From assembly GCA_002329645.1 (NCBI GenBank), contig DCTS01000063.1, forward strand, positions 10,384 through 18,534: 8,151 bases of DNA, written 5' to 3'. The position numbers were made by a program, and so were the translations under genes. The notes under the pieces are model-generated. The model saw only the letters and a program-made list of their open reading frames with translations. It ran no database searches and was not told where the DNA came from. Of the stretch, positions 6,602 through 8,151 are shown piece by piece. Source of the stretch: Lachnoclostridium sp. UBA1434. GTDB taxonomy: Bacteria; Bacillota; Clostridia; Lachnospirales; Lachnospiraceae. Numbering within the stretch: position 1 is the first letter of the stretch; each line of letters opens with the position of its first letter.

Positions 6602-6650
6602 TTGCATATGAATAATTCATATATTAAAATATAGTTGTGTTACAGCACAA
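6602..6650 (+). promoter_or_regulatory. Likely promoter of the zinc-ribbon gene with two overlapping dyads
   Basis: TTGCAT (6602-6607) and TAAAAT (6625-6630) are separated by 17 bases, a good sigma-A arrangement. The spacer holds a near-perfect palindrome, ATATGAAT-A-ATTCATAT (6606-6622). A second inverted repeat, TTGTG N6 CACAA (6635-6650), covers the expected start site. Both are well placed for repressor binding. The first is AT-rich, so chance is possible. A strong ribosome binding site, GGAGGA (6680-6685), follows. Confidence 0.4.
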
Positions 6651-6691
6651 GCTGACAAATATCGACAATACATTTTACCGGAGGATTTCAA

Positions 6692-6925
6692 ATGAAAAAG
6701 TGCCCAAATTGCAATGCCATGCTTGATGACGAAGTAATATTCTGCAGTAACTGCGGCTCAAGGTTTCCTGATATGCCGGATCCCTCGGGTAAGCCGCCGA
6801 AAGGTTCTTCAAAAAAAGGTCTAAAATGGCTGTTTATAGTGATTCCGGTTATTGTACTGCTGGCTGCGGCCGGTGTCATAACAGTATTAGTCCTTAAAGG
6901 CTCGAATAAATCCGCAAAGCTTTAA
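6692..6925 (+). CDS. Zinc-ribbon protein with one membrane helix, probable N-terminal fragment
   Basis: A 77-residue product. The N-terminus carries a four-cysteine zinc ribbon, CPNC (4-7) and CSNC (18-21), which should fold on the cytoplasmic side. A proline/glycine/lysine linker (about 28-44) follows, then one strong membrane helix (about 45-68), and it stops soon after at KGSNKSAKL. GGAGGA (6680-6685) lies 6 bases before the ATG, and a good promoter is upstream, so the fragment is likely to be expressed. Proteins with this ribbon-helix start usually continue into a large extracytoplasmic domain, and a long extracytoplasmic-type ORF follows in the same frame after two stops. It is therefore probably the truncated front of a larger gene, although a free-standing small ribbon protein cannot be excluded. 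Confidence 0.75.
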   Translation: MKKCPNCNAMLDDEVIFCSNCGSRFPDMPDPSGKPPKGSSKKGLKWLFIVIPVIVLLAAAGVITVLVLKGSNKSAKL

Positions 6926-6973
6926 TATACCTTAAGGGGGATGAATTAACCTCTGCCGGATTATGATGACTAT

Positions 6974-8041
6974 ATGCCGGATATTCCATTCCCGACTAAG
7001 CCTGATTACAGTGATTATTACGACTACTGGGGATATATTGACTGGGAAGCCTACGATGACGCCAGTGAAATCTATTCTCAGGAGGTTGACAGTTATTATG
7101 CGGCCTGGGAAAGCTTATATGATAGTGCAGTTGAGAAATACCTGCTTGCATATGATGAATATGAGACTCAATATAACGAATATATAAGTAAAATGACCAG
7201 AGATGAGCTTAGAAATCTGCTGAAGGAGGAGACAGTTACCCTGAAAAATACAATATTGTGTTATTATGACGGAGAAAGCTCTTCCCAGATTACAGACACA
7301 TATCATGATTATAGGGATTTTGCAGTCAGTAAGCCTGTTCTTATCTATGAAAGCTATGAAGAGACAGAACCGGCCAGGCTGGATATTACTAATGTGCAGG
7401 ATGTTGAAGATGTGCGTACCTATGCTTTGTACCCGGAACACGAAAAAGTTAACATATATGCCATTATATACGGAAAGACGCAAGAAATAGAAGATGATAC
7501 CGGAGATTACTACGGCGTGACCGGTTCGGGCAGCAGGATATTTTATCTTGATGACTGGGATGAAGAAGAAAAGTATGGCAATCTGTACATGATAGAAATT
7601 ACCGGAGATGAGTTGGGAAAGTCCTCTATATATGATATGGAAGTCAGATCATATACAATGTTTGAGAATAATGAGGATATCTATTACTTTAAGGATTGTC
7701 AGGATGATTCGGGAGATCTTTACCGCGACAAGAAGCGAGTTGATTTTGATGTAGATCGCTATCAGCTGTATAGCATGAAATCGACCAGCTCCATTCTGTA
7801 TGTGACCGATTATGATGAAGAAAGCAAAGAAGGAACCCTTAAGCTGTATAACGGCAACACATCGATTGTAATCGGGACCGATGTCCATGATTTTTATGCG
7901 ACCGATGATAATTTCATAATCTACCTTCAGGACTACGACATTAAAAGGCTTAGGGGAGACGCTTATTTGTATGACGGTTCTAAGCAAAGAAAGGTAATAG
8001 ATGAGGACGTTTCAGTAATTATCATGGTGCAGGATAATTAA
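6974..8041 (+). CDS. Repeat-rich, Tyr/Asp-rich extracytoplasmic-type protein, probable C-terminal part of the zinc-ribbon gene
   Basis: A 355-residue acidic product with no signal peptide or membrane helix. Residues 1-75 are very rich in Tyr, Asp and Trp, and from about 25 appear helical (YDYWGYIDWEAYDD at 15-28, AYDEYETQYNEY at 59-70). MTRDELRNLLKEETV (74-88) follows. The last 170 residues hold about four propeller-like repeats of some 40 residues starting near 188, 235, 273 and 313. Each has a hydrophobic strand, an acidic turn, a Gly-x-Leu/Ala-Tyr type strand and a D-V style strand (for example ILYVTDYDEE, GTLKLYNGN, GTDVHDFYA). The frame is open upstream to 6950, with no ATG before 6974. 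No ribosome binding site precedes 6974; AAGGGGG (6934-6940) is 33 bases away, though a CTG at 6953 is 12 bases from it. Translation on its own is doubtful, and no function can be named. Confidence 0.6.
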   Translation: MPDIPFPTKPDYSDYYDYWGYIDWEAYDDASEIYSQEVDSYYAAWESLYDSAVEKYLLAYDEYETQYNEYISKMTRDELRNLLKEETVTLKNTILCYYDGESSSQITDTYHDYRDFAVSKPVLIYESYEETEPARLDITNVQDVEDVRTYALYPEHEKVNIYAIIYGKTQEIEDDTGDYYGVTGSGSRIFYLDDWDEEEKYGNLYMIEITGDELGKSSIYDMEVRSYTMFENNEDIYYFKDCQDDSGDLYRDKKRVDFDVDRYQLYSMKSTSSILYVTDYDEESKEGTLKLYNGNTSIVIGTDVHDFYATDDNFIIYLQDYDIKRLRGDAYLYDGSKQRKVIDEDVSVIIMVQDN

Positions 8042-8151
8042 GCTGACAAGGTTAAGCCGGATAATGAAGAACACTGCATAAAGGATAATAATTAAATGTA
8101 CAAGGGGTTGTTTCAAGCATAAATGACTAGAGTCTGTTAACACAAAAAATT
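8042..8151. other. Non-coding right edge
   Basis: After the TAA at 8039-8041 I see no gene, hairpin terminator or repeat. An 8-codon frame from an ATG at 8097 is too short to support. The neighbouring gene lies outside the window. Confidence 0.4.

Larger units (their letters stand above)
6692..8041 (+). pseudogene. Probable broken gene: zinc ribbon, membrane helix and repeat-rich extracytoplasmic domain
   Basis: The ribbon/helix ORF (6692-6925) and the long ORF from 6974 are in the same frame, separated by TAA at 6923 and TAA at 6947. If the two bases 6923-6924 are skipped, translation continues as KSAKLIYLKGDELTSAG, which looks like the first propeller-type strand expected after such a helix, before stopping at 6964. 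A second frame change just after this would join the long ORF. I recall clostridial zinc-ribbon proteins with this layout and several hundred residues of repeats between these two parts, so a 2-base insertion plus an internal deletion is the simplest reading. The long ORF also lacks a ribosome binding site. The family comparison is from memory, not from a search. Confidence 0.5.

Noticed and set aside
6915..6966. Programmed -1 frameshift joining the zinc-ribbon and repeat ORFs
   Set aside because: No slippery heptamer is visible, and a single shift reaches a stop at 6964, so one event cannot join the two ORFs.
6963..7187. 74-codon ORF in another frame at the start of the long repeat ORF
   Set aside because: It overlaps a better frame with family-like repeats, and its product looks random.
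1..8151. CRISPR array, insertion sequence or prophage attachment site
   Set aside because: No spaced direct repeats, transposase-like protein, terminal inverted repeats or tRNA end were seen.

Overview
The window looks like a chromosomal piece of an anaerobic low-to-moderate GC Firmicute of the class Clostridia. This rests on strong AGGAGG-type ribosome binding sites, a TTG start, tight ATGA gene coupling, and the protein types seen (sugar ABC permeases without their own ATPase, a ferritin-like/VIT1 fusion, a DhaS-type TetR regulator, a zinc-ribbon membrane protein). This placement is inference; no marker gene is present. No tRNA, rRNA, CRISPR array or insertion sequence was found.

Layout: (1) Positions 1-2170, plus strand, hold the end of a carbohydrate-uptake ABC operon: the last codons of a solute-binding protein, two coupled inner-membrane permeases, and a 144-residue membrane-anchored protein that looks like a shortened HlyD-like adaptor. 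(2) Positions 2439-3326 hold a ferritin-like/VIT1 (CCC1) fusion with its own likely promoter, probably for iron or manganese handling. (3) Positions 3353-4774, minus strand, hold a glucose/sorbosone-dehydrogenase-type beta-propeller without a visible secretion signal, converging on the VIT1 gene. (4) Positions 5046-6593, plus strand, hold a TetR-family regulator, divergent from the propeller gene and with an operator-like dyad at its own start site, followed by a family 2 glycosyltransferase with a TTG start. (5) Positions 6692-8041 hold a zinc-ribbon/membrane-anchor ORF and a long repeat-rich ORF in the same frame, separated by two stop codons. They read best as the two ends of one broken gene.

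The genes do not form one pathway. The first four form a transport unit that would need an ATPase encoded elsewhere. The TetR gene could control itself, the divergent propeller gene and perhaps the glycosyltransferase. A recurring oddity is compaction: permease 1 seems to have a short loop between its third and fourth membrane segments, the adaptor lacks its central domains, and the zinc-ribbon protein seems to have lost its middle. The best candidates for a second look are the adaptor-like stub in a sugar importer operon and the broken zinc-ribbon/repeat gene.
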